Source: Proteus terrae subsp. cibarius
Lineage (GTDB): Bacteria > Pseudomonadota > Gammaproteobacteria > Enterobacterales > Enterobacteriaceae
Assembly (NCBI RefSeq): GCF_011045835.1
Contig: NZ_CP047349.1
Location: forward strand, 3,472,001 to 3,536,000
Length of the DNA stretch: 64,000 nt
Reading direction: 5' to 3'
The translations under genes and the position numbers were made by a program. The notes under the pieces are model-generated. The model had not been told where the DNA came from. It was given only the letters and a program-made list of their open reading frames with translations, and made no database searches. Position 1 is the first letter of the stretch. Each line of letters opens with the position of its first letter. Of the stretch, positions 26,006 to 36,547 are shown piece after piece.

Positions 26006-26920
26006 TTATTTTGCCGTTTTAAGTGGTTTTATCGTTTTTTGACGAGTTGCTAACCAGCAAATTAAAGAGCCCCCTGTCACCATCATTACCCCTTGCCAAA
26101 ATGAGAAAGAGAGTGCGGTAGACAACAATATTGATGAGAATGCAGTAGAAATAACGGGAGTGAAATAAGAAAGTGTGGCTAATAAGGTCACATTGCCCCT
26201 GATCATACCGATTGTCCAAGCAGCATTTGCAAGCCCAATAGCGGCACCAGTTATTAACAATAGCGTGATACTTTTTGTATTAACGATCCACTCTACTGGC
26301 TCGGAGAATAGGTATTGCCCCCACAAGGCAAGTGACGTTAATAAGAAGAAAGGCACAATACCGTTATTCCCGCCAGACATAAGGCGCGTTAAATTACTAT
26401 AAAACGCCCATAAAATGGCACCTGAAAATGCCAATATATAGCTTAATGGATTACTTTGAATATTCTTCCATAAACCGTCAATTGTTAGCGGATTATCACC
26501 ACTAACAACCCAGACTAATCCACTAAATGCACATAATAATCCGACAATCAGTAAAATAGAAAATCGCTGCTTATTAAGTATTACAGCAAGGGCTAACGTA
26601 AAACTAGGCCATAAATAGTTAACCATTCCTAGCTCTATGGCTTGTGTTCTGTCTGTTGCAAATCCTAAAGCCAGAGATAAGCATACTTCATAAGTAACAA
26701 ATAATAGCCCACCCCAGAAGAGATAGCGTTTAGGAAAGCGTGATAACTTAGGTACTCCTAAGATCAAAATAAGAAAGAGTGTGCCTGTGGTATAAATCAG
26801 TGCAGCACCTCCTACAGCACCAAAATACTCACTAATATTACGAATTAAGCCAACAATGGTGCTCCAAAGAAGAATAGCAACAATGCCATATAACGTCCCT
26901 TTTGATGAGCTAGATATCAT
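26006..26920 (-). CDS. yddG: Aromatic amino acid / drug exporter of the EamA family (YddG-like)
   Basis: A 304-residue membrane protein with ten predicted transmembrane segments in two EamA repeats. The segments GIVAILLWSTIVGLIRNISE, IELGMVNYLWPSFTLALAVI (near 100) and SGAILWAFYSNLTRLMSG are typical of YddG, which exports aromatic amino acids in enterobacteria. It stands alone between metY (same strand, 263 bp apart) and the long fimbrial upstream region. The N-terminus has no signal peptide, as expected. Confidence 0.85.
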   Translation of the reverse strand: MISSSSKGTLYGIVAILLWSTIVGLIRNISEYFGAVGGAALIYTTGTLFLILILGVPKLSRFPKRYLFWGGLLFVTYEVCLSLALGFATDRTQAIELGMVNYLWPSFTLALAVILNKQRFSILLIVGLLCAFSGLVWVVSGDNPLTIDGLWKNIQSNPLSYILAFSGAILWAFYSNLTRLMSGGNNGIVPFFLLTSLALWGQYLFSEPVEWIVNTKSITLLLITGAAIGLANAAWTIGMIRGNVTLLATLSYFTPVISTAFSSILLSTALSFSFWQGVMMVTGGSLICWLATRQKTIKPLKTAK

Positions 26921-27797
26921 TTTGTGCCTTCAGATTTAAGATTTTATCATTAGAACCGATATTAAAATAAAACCAGCATAATTGCTTTAATCACTTTTAT
27001 GCAAAAATAATAAAGAAAAAATTGAATGGTGAAACATTTTGTTACAATTAATATCAAGCAGAAAACACATTGATCTACTCCCATAGGTAGTGAAAAAAGT
27101 ATCATCAATTTTATATTTTTAAAATATGCCTTTTAATTTCAACTTAAAATGAATAAATAATATTTCTACTTTTTTTATAAAATATAAATTTAAAATTTAT
27201 ATTTGAATAAAGAAACAGACAATATTGTCTTTTTTGAACACAAAAAGTGTTATTTTTTGTATCATTCTATAAATAGTTTCACTATGAAATATATTTTATG
27301 AAACATCATCTTATAAGTATATTTACATCATCTTTTTAAGATGTTCTCTATTAGAGTCAAATAACAGAGTAAAAACAAAAAGTAAAAAAATGATAAATAT
27401 CAACATGATACAAGAAAACATAAAAATCATTAGATAAAGTAATATATTTATCCACTTTTTAACACTAACTATTACCGATAGTTATCACGACATCAATAGA
27501 TACCACCTATAAAACAAGCTAAAAACGATCGTTTAAAACGATTTCTCTATTTTTTTTAGCACATCTATAATTTTTGAAAATTTGACTTAGGTGTGAATAT
27601 GACTGTTTTATCGTTTTTACGATAATTGCGGTAATCAGCGCTCTGTTAAATATATATAAATAGTCTTACGTTACACGTCTAAAAATAATTTATCCCCTTT
27701 TATTCTCTATCTAAGAATAGGAAATAAATAGAGTTAACTGTTAGCTTAATTTATTAAGTTAACGGTTAGATATATATTTAAAAAATAGGAACAATTA
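26921..27797. promoter_or_regulatory. Long AT-rich control region upstream of the fimbrial operon
   Basis: 877 bp with no supportable gene. Two symmetrical motifs stand out: ATCGTTTAAAACGAT (27528-27542), overlapping the perfect palindrome AAACGATCGTTT (27523-27534), and ATCGTTTTTACGAT (27610-27623). Their ATCGT/ACGAT arms are alike, so they may be sites for one regulator. A direct repeat GTTAACNGTTAG occurs just before the first gene. No recombinase gene and no long inverted repeats typical of an mrp-like invertible promoter were found. Confidence 0.5.
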
Positions 27798-28358
27798 ATG
27801 AAAAAGTTATTATTATCTGCAATTATTACTTCTGCAATGGCAGTTATTGCAGCACCTGCATTTGCAGAAGATACTGGTACTCCTGCACCAACAGAAGTAA
27901 CAGTCAATGGCGGTACTGTTAACTTTGAAGGTTCTGTTGTAAATGCAGCCTGTGGTGTTGATAGTAGCTCAGCAAATCAAACTGTTCGTTTAGGTCAATT
28001 CCGCGTTGCCGAATTTACCAAAAAAGGTGACGAAACAGGTCGTATTCCTTTTAGTATTAAATTAAATAACTGCGATATTACAGTTTCAACATTAGCGGCA
28101 ATTACTTTTAATGGCACTGCTTCTGATGGCGATGCAAATGCATTTGCATTACAAGGTAGTGGTGCGGCTACAAATGTAGCATTAAAAATTACTGACTCAA
28201 GCAGTAAAAATGTTATTCCAGGGCAACCATCAACGACTCAAAAGTTAATTGAGGGCGAAAACCAATTAAATTATAACGCATCTCTAGTTTCAACTGATGA
28301 TACTGTTAAGGCAGGTAGCGCAAACGTTACCACAAACTTTATGGTTACTTACTCTTAA
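27798..28358 (+). CDS. atfA: Major fimbrial subunit (AtfA-like)
   Basis: A 186-residue pilin. A signal peptide (MKKLLLSAIITSAMAVIAAPAFA) is cleaved near residue 23, leaving EDTGTPAPTEVTVNGG. The mature part is a type 1-like pilin with the paired cysteines (VVNAACGVDSS and LNNCDIT), a beta-rich body, the penultimate tyrosine and a C-terminal NFMVTYS that serves as donor-strand motif. The following order of chaperone, usher, minor subunit, adhesin and MrpJ-like regulator matches the ambient-temperature fimbria operon of P. mirabilis. RBS is AGGAACAATTA. Confidence 0.88.
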   Translation: MKKLLLSAIITSAMAVIAAPAFAEDTGTPAPTEVTVNGGTVNFEGSVVNAACGVDSSSANQTVRLGQFRVAEFTKKGDETGRIPFSIKLNNCDITVSTLAAITFNGTASDGDANAFALQGSGAATNVALKITDSSSKNVIPGQPSTTQKLIEGENQLNYNASLVSTDDTVKAGSANVTTNFMVTYS

Positions 28359-28454
28359 TTGCTAATCATTTTTGATTGATATCTTATTGCCAAGGACGGC
28401 ATATTTTTATCAAAAAATAATTGTCCTATATTCATTATCTAATGTATTTCTATT

Positions 28455-29135
28455 ATGAAAAAAATACTTACATTCCTTATTATTTTTCTCTTTCCATTAT
28501 TATCTTACTCTAATGGTGTTTCATTAGGTGCCACACGTATTATTTATAACTCGAATATTAAACAAACCAATCTTGTTATTACTAACTCAGATAAAGAAAA
28601 TAGCTTTTTAATTCAATCATGGGTTTCTGATAATCAAGGAATTAAAAATAATGATTTTATAGTAACACCTCCTTTATATATTCTTGATGCCAATAAAGAA
28701 AATGCATTAAGAATTATGTATACCGGAGCACCATTACCTGAAGATAGAGAAAGTTTATTTTGGATGAATGTAAAAGTGATCCCTTCATTACAAGATGAAC
28801 TTGCTAAGGAAAATACACTACAAATCGCAATACAGAGCCGAATAAAGCTTTTCTATCGTCCAGGAAATTTACCTGCATATAATGAAAAATTTGCAAATGA
28901 GATTTCTTTTTCTTACCAAAATGGTGAGCTTATTGCGAATAATCCAACACCTTATCATATAACTATGGTGAATTTAGCAGTAGTGGATAATCAACTTCCA
29001 GCAAGCATCATGATCAATCCGTTATCTCAATTAATGTTAGGAAAAATAAAGAGTAATGCGAAGCTAATTTCATTCCAAACAATCAATGATTATGGCGCAC
29101 AGACAGCTGTATTAAAAAAAGAAATTTCTCATTAA
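28455..29135 (+). CDS. atfB: Periplasmic fimbrial chaperone (AtfB-like)
   Basis: A 226-residue PapD-family chaperone with a signal peptide (KKILTFLIIFLFPLLSYS). The G1 edge motif and the conserved early segment GVSLGATRIIYNSNIKQTNLVITNSD match the family, as does RIKLFYRPGNLP, which holds the conserved Lys of the subunit-binding cleft. It caps fimbrial subunits in the periplasm and delivers them to the usher. The 96-bp gap after the pilin gene contains only a weak hairpin (TGCC...GGCA with T-rich tail), which may attenuate downstream transcription so the pilin is made in excess. Confidence 0.92.
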   Translation: MKKILTFLIIFLFPLLSYSNGVSLGATRIIYNSNIKQTNLVITNSDKENSFLIQSWVSDNQGIKNNDFIVTPPLYILDANKENALRIMYTGAPLPEDRESLFWMNVKVIPSLQDELAKENTLQIAIQSRIKLFYRPGNLPAYNEKFANEISFSYQNGELIANNPTPYHITMVNLAVVDNQLPASIMINPLSQLMLGKIKSNAKLISFQTINDYGAQTAVLKKEISH

Positions 29136-29171
29136 TGATTACATCGGCTCCAAGCTTTTTGGTCAAAAAAC

Positions 29172-31691
29172 ATGATTAATAAAAATACAGTTTATTTTTT
29201 CTTTTCTGGTGCTATTACTATATCAATGGCTTTGCCATTTTTAGCACACGGTGCAAACCGATTTAATCCTGCATTTTTGGCTGACTCTCCCGATTCTGTC
29301 GCTGATTTAAGCTATTTTGAAGCCGGAAATAGTATCAAACCAGGGGATTATCCTCTTGATATTATTTTTAATCATGAATATCTGAGAACAGAAAACATCC
29401 GTTTTATTAGCCAAGATAAAAATGTAATCCCTTGTTTAAATAAATCTTTTTATCAATCATTAGCCATTAATACTAAAATATTTTCTAAAATTGAAAATGC
29501 CTTAGATAATCAATGTATTAATATTGAAGACATTATTCCTGACTCTATTGTTAATTATGACATTGAGAAGCAAGCATTAAAAATTCAAATTCCTCAAGCC
29601 GCTTTAGATCTTAAAGCTCGTGGTTATATTCCACCAGAGAAATGGGATAACGGTATTACTGCGGGAATATTAAATTATACCTTTAGTGGAGCCAATAGTT
29701 GGGGAAACTCCCATAATAATAGTTACTATCTAAATCTACGTAGTGGGATCAATATTGGTGCTTGGCGATTAAGAGATTATTCCACTTGGAATTCATCAAA
29801 TGGAAAAAACCAGTGGAACCACATCAATACTTATCTTCAACGCAATATTGTATCGCTAAAAAGCCAATTACAAATTGGCGACAGTTATACGTCATCAACA
29901 CTTTTTGACAGCATTAATTTCCGAGGAATTTCCTTAGAAAGCGATGACACCATGTTACCTGATAGTCAAAGAGGTTTTGCTCCTATTGTTAGAGGAATAG
30001 CAAATAGTAATGCCAAAGTCGTTATAAGACAAAATGGCTATATTATTTACCAAACCTTTGTCGCTCCTGGAGCATTTGAAATTAAGGATCTCTATCCAAC
30101 ATCAAATAGCGGAGATCTCTATGTTTCTGTTGAAGAAAATGACGGCGGAAAACATGATTATGTCGTACCGTATTCTGCGGTACCCATTTTACAGCGGGAA
30201 GGTCAAAAACAATTTGTTATTCAAGCAGGTGAAATTCGCCAAAATAACCAAAATAAAAAGCCACGCTTTTTACAAGGTCACCTAATTTATGGATTGCCTT
30301 ATGACACAACAGTATATAGTGGAGCTTTAGTTACAGCAGATTATCAATCTTATGCACTTGGGGCCGGTAAAAATATGGGCACCTTGGGCGCATTATCAAC
30401 GGATATCACTTTTGCTCATAGCAGACTACCTGATGATTCGATATCTGAGGGCTACTCTTTACGTTTTCTCTACGCAAAATCACTTAACCAATTTGGCACT
30501 AATTTTCAATTATTAGGCTATCGCTACTCTACTGCTGGATTTTACACATTAGAAGAGACGCTCAACACGCGTATGTCTGGTTATCTCTATGAGGATAATC
30601 AACAAACACCTTCACGTTATTTTGATCTGCGTAATCATAAAAAAGGCAGTCTCCAGATCAATTTGTCACAACAACTTGCCGATTATGGCTCTGTTTTTAT
30701 GACAACACACTGGCAAAACTATTGGGGAACAAATGAGAAAAATGTATTAATACAAACGGGTTATAACGGCAATATCAAAGGACTTTCTTACAACATTATT
30801 TATAGTTATAACCGCATGATGAATAGTGGAGAACGAGATCAAACTCTCTCTCTTGGAATTTCTATTCCGTTACAACTTCTTATGCCTTCCGGTTATCAAC
30901 CCGTCAATAGTGCCTATCTCACTTATAACTACAGCCATAATAATAACGGCTATTCTGCTCATAATGCAGGTGTTGCAGGCACTTTACTCGACGACAATAC
31001 ATTAAATTACAGTGTCCAACAGGGATATAGCAATCAAGGTGGCAGTTATACAGGAAGTGCATCCCTTGGATATCAAAGCCGATATGGCAATCTCAATGCT
31101 GGTTATAACTACCATCAAGATGCTCAACAACTCAATTATAGCCTTGCAGGTGGTATGTTGTTACATAGTGAAGGGATCACATTAAGTCAGCCATTAAGTT
31201 CAAATACTATTTTAGTCGATGCTGGCAAAACAGCAGATGTACCTATTGATAATGCAACGGGGATTTATACCGATTGGCGTGGATTCGCGGTCATTCCCTA
31301 TGCCACAGCTTATCGCCAAAACAAAGTTGCTCTTGATACCACCGCCCTCCCTGATAATGTTGAAATTGAGCAAAACATTCAGCAGGTTATCCCTACTCAA
31401 GGTGCTGTTATTAAAGTTAACTTTGACGCCAAAACAGGATATCGCTTATTACTGACATTAAGGCAACAAGGACGACCTTTACCTTTCGGTGCAATTGCCA
31501 CTGATAAGCTAAATAATCTCTCCGGTATTGTGGGCGATGATGGTTTGCTCTACCTCTCTGGTGTACCACTCTCAGGCCTATTAGATGTTCGTTGGGGCAA
31601 TGGATCGTCCAAACATTGCCAAGTGCGCTATCAACTACCTCTTGAGCAACTTAATGAGCCCTTTGTAAAAATGACACAGGAGTGCCAATAA
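29172..31691 (+). CDS. atfC: Outer-membrane fimbrial usher (AtfC-like)
   Basis: An 839-residue usher: signal peptide near residues 1-27, an N-terminal chaperone-binding domain ([22 protein letters not shown]), the central beta barrel with its plug region ([23 protein letters not shown]), and C-terminal domains with the family motif [22 protein letters not shown]. It assembles and exports the fibre at the outer membrane. Length is typical for the FimD family. Its stop overlaps the next start (TAATG). Confidence 0.94.
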   Translation: MINKNTVYFFFSGAITISMALPFLAHGANRFNPAFLADSPDSVADLSYFEAGNSIKPGDYPLDIIFNHEYLRTENIRFISQDKNVIPCLNKSFYQSLAINTKIFSKIENALDNQCINIEDIIPDSIVNYDIEKQALKIQIPQAALDLKARGYIPPEKWDNGITAGILNYTFSGANSWGNSHNNSYYLNLRSGINIGAWRLRDYSTWNSSNGKNQWNHINTYLQRNIVSLKSQLQIGDSYTSSTLFDSINFRGISLESDDTMLPDSQRGFAPIVRGIANSNAKVVIRQNGYIIYQTFVAPGAFEIKDLYPTSNSGDLYVSVEENDGGKHDYVVPYSAVPILQREGQKQFVIQAGEIRQNNQNKKPRFLQGHLIYGLPYDTTVYSGALVTADYQSYALGAGKNMGTLGALSTDITFAHSRLPDDSISEGYSLRFLYAKSLNQFGTNFQLLGYRYSTAGFYTLEETLNTRMSGYLYEDNQQTPSRYFDLRNHKKGSLQINLSQQLADYGSVFMTTHWQNYWGTNEKNVLIQTGYNGNIKGLSYNIIYSYNRMMNSGERDQTLSLGISIPLQLLMPSGYQPVNSAYLTYNYSHNNNGYSAHNAGVAGTLLDDNTLNYSVQQGYSNQGGSYTGSASLGYQSRYGNLNAGYNYHQDAQQLNYSLAGGMLLHSEGITLSQPLSSNTILVDAGKTADVPIDNATGIYTDWRGFAVIPYATAYRQNKVALDTTALPDNVEIEQNIQQVIPTQGAVIKVNFDAKTGYRLLLTLRQQGRPLPFGAIATDKLNNLSGIVGDDGLLYLSGVPLSGLLDVRWGNGSSKHCQVRYQLPLEQLNEPFVKMTQECQ

Positions 31692-32209
31692 TGCGCAGAT
31701 TAATGCTTATTTTGGCTTTATTGATGCTTTCTATAAGTAAAGGCAATACTTATGACACTTTAGTTCAAATTAATGCTCGAGTAACTGGCAACACTTGCAC
31801 GGTAGAAACCAACTCAAAAACAATTACAGTAAAACTAGGTGATATCGCGACTAAAGATTTCACTTCAACGACAATTGCTCAACAACGTACACCTATTATC
31901 CCTTTTAGTATTAAGTTGGTAGATTGCCAACCCGAAGCCAGCGGCGTAAAAGTCAGCTTTAAAGGAACACCTTCTGCATCTGATAATACATTACTTGCAG
32001 TTAATAAGGATGGTGCTCAAGGCGTTGCTATTGCACTTATGGATAAGTCAGGCACACCTATTGCCATCAATGAAAAAAGCCAATCTTACCTGTTATTGCC
32101 TAATCAAGATAATACCTTGCAATTCTACGCCCGATACATCGCAACACATTTGCCAGTCAGTTCAGGGCAAGCTAATGCGACTACAACCTTTTTACTGGAG
32201 TACCAATAA
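31691..32209 (+). CDS. atfD: Minor fimbrial subunit (AtfD-like)
   Basis: A 172-residue pilin-like protein. The ATG at 31691 overlaps the usher stop codon (TAATG), which is more likely than an in-frame start 9 bp earlier. A short signal peptide ([18 protein letters not shown]) is followed by a pilin domain with paired cysteines (GNTCTVETN, VDCQPEAS) and a C-terminus ATTTFLLEYQ of the donor-strand type. It is a likely adapter between the shaft and the tip adhesin. Its own stop overlaps the adhesin start. Confidence 0.86.
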   Translation: MRRLMLILALLMLSISKGNTYDTLVQINARVTGNTCTVETNSKTITVKLGDIATKDFTSTTIAQQRTPIIPFSIKLVDCQPEASGVKVSFKGTPSASDNTLLAVNKDGAQGVAIALMDKSGTPIAINEKSQSYLLLPNQDNTLQFYARYIATHLPVSSGQANATTTFLLEYQ

Positions 32210-33282
32210 TGAAATATTCCCTTTCTTTCTTATCATTACTGGTTTTTTTAGTGTTTACTCCTGAAAAGATGGCATGGGCAGTGGCAGATCCTCTTATTGT
32301 ATCACCTGTACCGATGAATTTTGATGGTGCAGCAGACGGAACACCCGCTGGTACCCCCATCACGTCAACATGGATTGGAGAGACATCTGTTCATAACGGC
32401 TTTAAATGTGAGAATAAATTTCTACAAAAATGCTGGGTTGAAACGCTCTATGCTAATGCACTGGGTTCAAAAATAAGTGGGATCTATTATTACGAAGGGA
32501 GTAATCGATATCCGGTTTATTCGCTAGCTGGTGTAAAAGGTATTGGTTACGCCTTTGGTTTAAAAGATAACAATGACAATGTTTCTTATGTCCCTATTGA
32601 TGTCGGCACTGGCTCTAGTGCAACTATTATTTATCCAGCTGTAGGTTCTACCGTAAATAAAGGTGTAGACCGTGTTTCATTAAAAGCAAAAGTTGTCTTT
32701 GTTGTTACTGACGAACACTTAGAAACGGGTGTTTATAATATTCCTTACACCGTAATTGCCAATACTTGGTCTGAATATGGCGGAGGGCATAAAGGAAATA
32801 ACACATCACTTGTCGCAATAAATCCTGTAACAATCACCATTAAAGCTCGTGGTTGCACCGTAAATACCAAAAATCTTACTTATGAATTAGGTGATATCTC
32901 AATGAGAGATATGAGTGCTATCGGCTCAACCTCAAAAACACAAACAAAACCCATTTCAGTAACTTGTGATACTAATGTTCACTTGTATGCCAGCATGACC
33001 GATCAATCTACTTATTCTAATAATACGGATGTTCTTACATTAACATCAGATTCAGATGCATCAGGTATTGGTATTCAATTTTTCTTTAATGATAACCCGA
33101 CTCCAGTAACTTATGGGCCTGACATTAGTGCTACAGGACAACCTAACCAACGCTTACTTCATATAACAACATCTAATAACGAAAACTACACATTAAACCT
33201 GTCAACTCGGTATATCACGACTGGAACACTAAAACCTGGAAAAGCAAACGGGTTAGCCAGTCTGACTTTTTCTTATCAATAA
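32209..33282 (+). CDS. atfE: Two-domain fimbrial tip adhesin (AtfE-like)
   Basis: A 357-residue protein, twice the size of a pilin, with a signal peptide (LSFLSLLVFLVFTPEKMAWA). Residues about 25-210 form an N-terminal receptor-binding-type domain with no homology I can name (FDGAADGTPAGTPITSTWIG, aromatic-rich SGIYYYEGSNRYPVYS). Residues 220-357 are a pilin domain with paired cysteines (ARGCTVNTKN, SVTCDTNVHL) and a terminal SLTFSYQ. This is the usual plan of a tip adhesin. The start overlaps the preceding stop (TAATG). Confidence 0.87.
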   Translation: MKYSLSFLSLLVFLVFTPEKMAWAVADPLIVSPVPMNFDGAADGTPAGTPITSTWIGETSVHNGFKCENKFLQKCWVETLYANALGSKISGIYYYEGSNRYPVYSLAGVKGIGYAFGLKDNNDNVSYVPIDVGTGSSATIIYPAVGSTVNKGVDRVSLKAKVVFVVTDEHLETGVYNIPYTVIANTWSEYGGGHKGNNTSLVAINPVTITIKARGCTVNTKNLTYELGDISMRDMSAIGSTSKTQTKPISVTCDTNVHLYASMTDQSTYSNNTDVLTLTSDSDASGIGIQFFFNDNPTPVTYGPDISATGQPNQRLLHITTSNNENYTLNLSTRYITTGTLKPGKANGLASLTFSYQ

Positions 33283-33307
33283 TGATTTGAATTTTTAAGG
33301 CTGATAA

Positions 33308-33619
33308 ATGATAGATAACAGCAAAACCATTAATTTTCGTATAGGCCAGCGAATACGCCATTTACGAAAAAAATTAAAATGTTCGGGAACTGTATTTGCT
33401 AAAAGATTAGAGATAAGCCAGCAACAGCTTTCTCGTTATGAACGCGGAACAAATAGAATCAGTATCGAGTTAATTTATCGTATCTCTGAGAAATTTGATG
33501 TTCATATTAGCTATTTCTTACAAAGTAATCATACTACAAGTATTGAACAACGAAGAAAAACTCAAGAAAAAAATAATCGGTTAATTGCCGAAAGTTGTAT
33601 TAAGAATGATTTTAATTAA
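33308..33619 (+). CDS. atfJ: MrpJ-family HTH regulator (AtfJ-like)
   Basis: A 103-residue XRE-type HTH protein: RIGQRIRHLRKKLKCSGTVFAKRLEISQQQLSRYERG shows the helix-turn-helix near residues 22-55. In Proteus, fimbrial operons often end with an mrpJ paralogue that represses flagellar genes when fimbriae are made; this gene has the same position (25 bp after the adhesin) and size. The C-terminus is charged and Asn-rich. A terminator lies about 100 bp downstream. Confidence 0.87.
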   Translation: MIDNSKTINFRIGQRIRHLRKKLKCSGTVFAKRLEISQQQLSRYERGTNRISIELIYRISEKFDVHISYFLQSNHTTSIEQRRKTQEKNNRLIAESCIKNDFN

Positions 33620-33711
33620 GCGTAGTCTATTTACACTTTTCCTTATCACCGACTCTCTTTTACTTCTCTTTATTTTTAATTAAATAAAAAATGTATTCTC
33701 TTCTGTTATAA

Positions 33712-33736
33712 AAAAGCCACCTTAAAGGTGGCTTTA
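33712..33736. terminator. Bidirectional terminator between the fimbrial and polyamine operons
   Basis: AAAGCCACCTTAAAGGTGGCTTT is a perfect hairpin with A-rich sequence on the left and T-rich sequence on the right, so it can serve both the rightward fimbrial operon and the leftward pot operon. Confidence 0.88.
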
Positions 33737-33755
33737 GCATAAAACATGAAATTTA

Positions 33756-34799
33756 TTAACGACCCGCTTTTAGTTTCTGGTAATAACTTTCATATAACAC
33801 GGTCGCATCACCAACATCATTTTGCCATTCACCTTTGTTGATAATTTCTTCTGTTGGATAAAGAGAATTATCTTTAGTGATCACATTTGGCAGTAATTTT
33901 TGTGCAGCTAGGTTTGGTGTCGGATAACCAATATTCTCCGCAACTTTGGCTGCTATTTCTGGGCGTAATAAGAAGTCGATAAGTTTATGAGCACCTTCAA
34001 CATTCTTGGCATTGGCAGGAATAGCTAAGCTATCCATCCAGAATATGCCCCCTTCTTTTGGCCACACCATTTCAATAGGAGCACCCGCATCGCGAGCAAT
34101 AAATGCCGAGCCATTCCAAATCATCCCTAAATTAACTTCCCCTTGCATATAAGGGTTAGCGGGGTTATCTGAATTGAAGGCTAATACGTTTGGCATCAGC
34201 TTTTGTAGCTCTTTATAAGCTTCTTCAATCTCTTTAGGATCGGTTGTATTACCTGAATAGCCTAATTTTAATAATGCCATCTGGAAAACTTCACGGGCAT
34301 CATCGGTTAATAGCAGGCTATCTTTATATTCAGGTTTCCATAAATCTGCCCATGAAGTAATGCTACTGACATCAACTTCATCACTATTAATACCAATAGC
34401 GGTCGCACCCCAAATATAAGGGATGGAATAATCATTTTCTGGGTCGAATGACTTATGTAATAAACTAGGATCGAGATTATCAAAATGCGTTAATTTTGAT
34501 TTATCGATTTTTTGTAGCATTCCTTCATGGCTCATTTTAGAAATAAAATAAGTGGAAGGAACCACCAAGTCATAAGCACCCTCTTTGTAGGTCTTTAACT
34601 TGGTATACATGCTTTCGTTGGATTCATAGGTGGAGTAAATCACCTTAATCCCAGTTTCTTTCGTAAACTGTTCAAGCAAACCAGGCGGCACATACTCCGT
34701 CCAGTTGTAGAAATATAATGTCTTACCATCATCAGCCGATGCTGTGCCGATACTTAATGCCATTACGCTGGCAGCAAGTACTGAGGACCACTTTTTCAT
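33756..34799 (-). CDS. potD: Spermidine/putrescine ABC transporter substrate-binding protein PotD
   Basis: A 347-residue periplasmic binding protein. The signal peptide (KKWSSVLAASVMALSIGTASA) precedes DDGKTLYFYNWTEYVPPGLLEQF, the classic PotD/PotF start. Later segments YDLVVPSTYFISKMSHEGML, MIWNGSAFIARDAG and FWMDSLAIPANAKN build the polyamine site, with acidic and aromatic residues in the expected places. It is the last gene of the potABCD operon. Length matches E. coli PotD (348). Gene order and the companion ABC genes agree. Confidence 0.95.
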   Translation of the reverse strand: MKKWSSVLAASVMALSIGTASADDGKTLYFYNWTEYVPPGLLEQFTKETGIKVIYSTYESNESMYTKLKTYKEGAYDLVVPSTYFISKMSHEGMLQKIDKSKLTHFDNLDPSLLHKSFDPENDYSIPYIWGATAIGINSDEVDVSSITSWADLWKPEYKDSLLLTDDAREVFQMALLKLGYSGNTTDPKEIEEAYKELQKLMPNVLAFNSDNPANPYMQGEVNLGMIWNGSAFIARDAGAPIEMVWPKEGGIFWMDSLAIPANAKNVEGAHKLIDFLLRPEIAAKVAENIGYPTPNLAAQKLLPNVITKDNSLYPTEEIINKGEWQNDVGDATVLYESYYQKLKAGR

Positions 34800-34910
34800 T
34801 TATGTTTCCTTCAGTGGTTGATGCGTTAATATCAAATAGGCAGCGAGCCTACCTCCAACAGATTGGTCTTTAAGACCCCAAAAGTGCGAGAAACTCGCAC
34901 TAATACATGA

Positions 34911-35690
34911 TTACGCTTTGCCAGTTCTGTCTTTCAAAATCAACTGACTAATTAATACTAATATTAATGATAGACCTAAAAGGATGGTTGCAAGCGCATT
35001 CACTTCCGGTGAAACCCCGACTTTTACCATTGAGTAAATTTTCAGTGGTAAAATTTCATAGCTTGGGCCCGTCACAAAAGAGGAAACTACAACGTCGTCC
35101 ATAGATAACGTAAAGCTTAATAACCAACCTGAAGCTACTGCTGGCATCGCCAGAGGCATAATGATTTTACGTAAAATAGTAAATTCACCTGCCCCTAAGT
35201 CTTTCGCCGCTTCCAACATTTTCACATCAAATCCACTTAATCGTGAATACACTGTGACCACAACAAAAGGTAGGCAAAATGTAATATGTGAAAATAGAAG
35301 CGACCAAAATCCTAATGAAACACCTAGGATCATAAACAGTACAAGCAACGAAATCGCCATAACAATATCTGGCGACATCATCACAACAAACAGCATACCA
35401 CCGACAAATTTTTTACCACGAAAACGGTAGCGATAAAGAGCAACTGCCGCTAATGAGCCAATTAATGTCGCAAACGTTGCAGAAGTGACCGCCATTGTTA
35501 ATGAATGTCCAGCTGCTTGAAGCAGACTGTCATTATTAAATAAAATGGTGTACCAATCTGTGGTAAATCCTTTCCAATTAATCCCGAAACGTGATGAGTT
35601 AAAAGAGTTAACTATCAGAATGATGATCGGGATATAAAGATACGCGTAAATAATGGACATAAATCCACCACGCAATAACCGTCCTATCAT
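34911..35690 (-). CDS. potC: Spermidine/putrescine ABC transporter permease PotC
   Basis: A 259-residue inner-membrane permease with six predicted transmembrane helices. The cytoplasmic EAA loop (EAAKDLGAGEFTILRKIIMPLAMPAV) near residue 155 couples to PotA. The start ATG overlaps the stop of potB (ATGA). It is separated from potD by 111 bp. Confidence 0.95.
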   Translation of the reverse strand: MIGRLLRGGFMSIIYAYLYIPIIILIVNSFNSSRFGINWKGFTTDWYTILFNNDSLLQAAGHSLTMAVTSATFATLIGSLAAVALYRYRFRGKKFVGGMLFVVMMSPDIVMAISLLVLFMILGVSLGFWSLLFSHITFCLPFVVVTVYSRLSGFDVKMLEAAKDLGAGEFTILRKIIMPLAMPAVASGWLLSFTLSMDDVVVSSFVTGPSYEILPLKIYSMVKVGVSPEVNALATILLGLSLILVLISQLILKDRTGKA

Positions 35691-36547
35691 TCTATTTCTA
35701 CCTTCTTATGCAGTAACTTCACAGCTCGGTAATACACAAACAGCATTAATCCCATCACTAATGTTAAGCAAATACTGGTGGCTGCACCGAAAGGCCAGTC
35801 ACGAATATTTAAGAATTGGCTCTTAATTACGTTACCAATTAATAAATTTTTCGCGCCACCCATTAGATCAGCAACAAAGAATAAGCCCATAGCAGGTAGC
35901 ATTACGAGTAAACAACCCGCAATAATCCCCGGCATTGTTAATGGAATAATGATACGAATAAAGGTCTGAAATTTATTAGCACCTAGATCACGCGCCGCTT
36001 CTAAACAAGGTTTGTCTAACTTTTCAATGCTGGAATATAACGGTAATACCATAAAAGGTAATAAAATATAAACCAGCCCCAGTACAACCGCTTCTGGGGT
36101 ATAAATAATTCTGAGTGGTTTATCAATAAGTCCAATCCACAACAGGAATTCGTTAAAATAACCTTTGGTACTTAGGAATATCTTTAATCCATAAATACGA
36201 ATAAGCGAGTTTGTCCAAAAGGGTACAATCAATAAAAACAACATCAGTGGCTGTATTTTTTTAGGCATTTTTGCAAGGAAATATGCAAAGGGATAACCTA
36301 ATAATAAACAAGCTAACGTTGCGACCACCGCCATATTAATAGAATGCAGTAATACTTCTGCATACATAGGATCAAATAAGCGATAATAGTTATCGAGTGT
36401 AAAGACCATCTCGACAAGATTGGCATCATCACGCGTTAAAAAACTGGTCGCAATGATCATGATATTCGGCAAGAAGACGAACACCATCAACCAACCCACA
36501 ACACCGGTAATTACGATGTTTTGAAATAGTTTACGTGTTTTCTTCAT
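35687..36547 (-). CDS. potB: Spermidine/putrescine ABC transporter permease PotB
   Basis: I start at ATG 36547 ([15 protein letters not shown]), 286 residues; the longer in-frame form lies deeper in potA. Six transmembrane helices are evident. The EAA loop is [26 protein letters not shown] near residue 180. It overlaps potA by 17 bp and potC by 4 bp, so the three genes are translationally coupled. Confidence 0.94.
   Translation of the reverse strand: MKKTRKLFQNIVITGVVGWLMVFVFLPNIMIIATSFLTRDDANLVEMVFTLDNYYRLFDPMYAEVLLHSINMAVVATLACLLLGYPFAYFLAKMPKKIQPLMLFLLIVPFWTNSLIRIYGLKIFLSTKGYFNEFLLWIGLIDKPLRIIYTPEAVVLGLVYILLPFMVLPLYSSIEKLDKPCLEAARDLGANKFQTFIRIIIPLTMPGIIAGCLLVMLPAMGLFFVADLMGGAKNLLIGNVIKSQFLNIRDWPFGAATSICLTLVMGLMLFVYYRAVKLLHKKVEIE

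Noticed and set aside
26921..27797. Invertible promoter element upstream of the fimbrial operon
   Set aside because: No pair of long inverted repeats and no MrpI-like recombinase gene was seen; only short palindromes.
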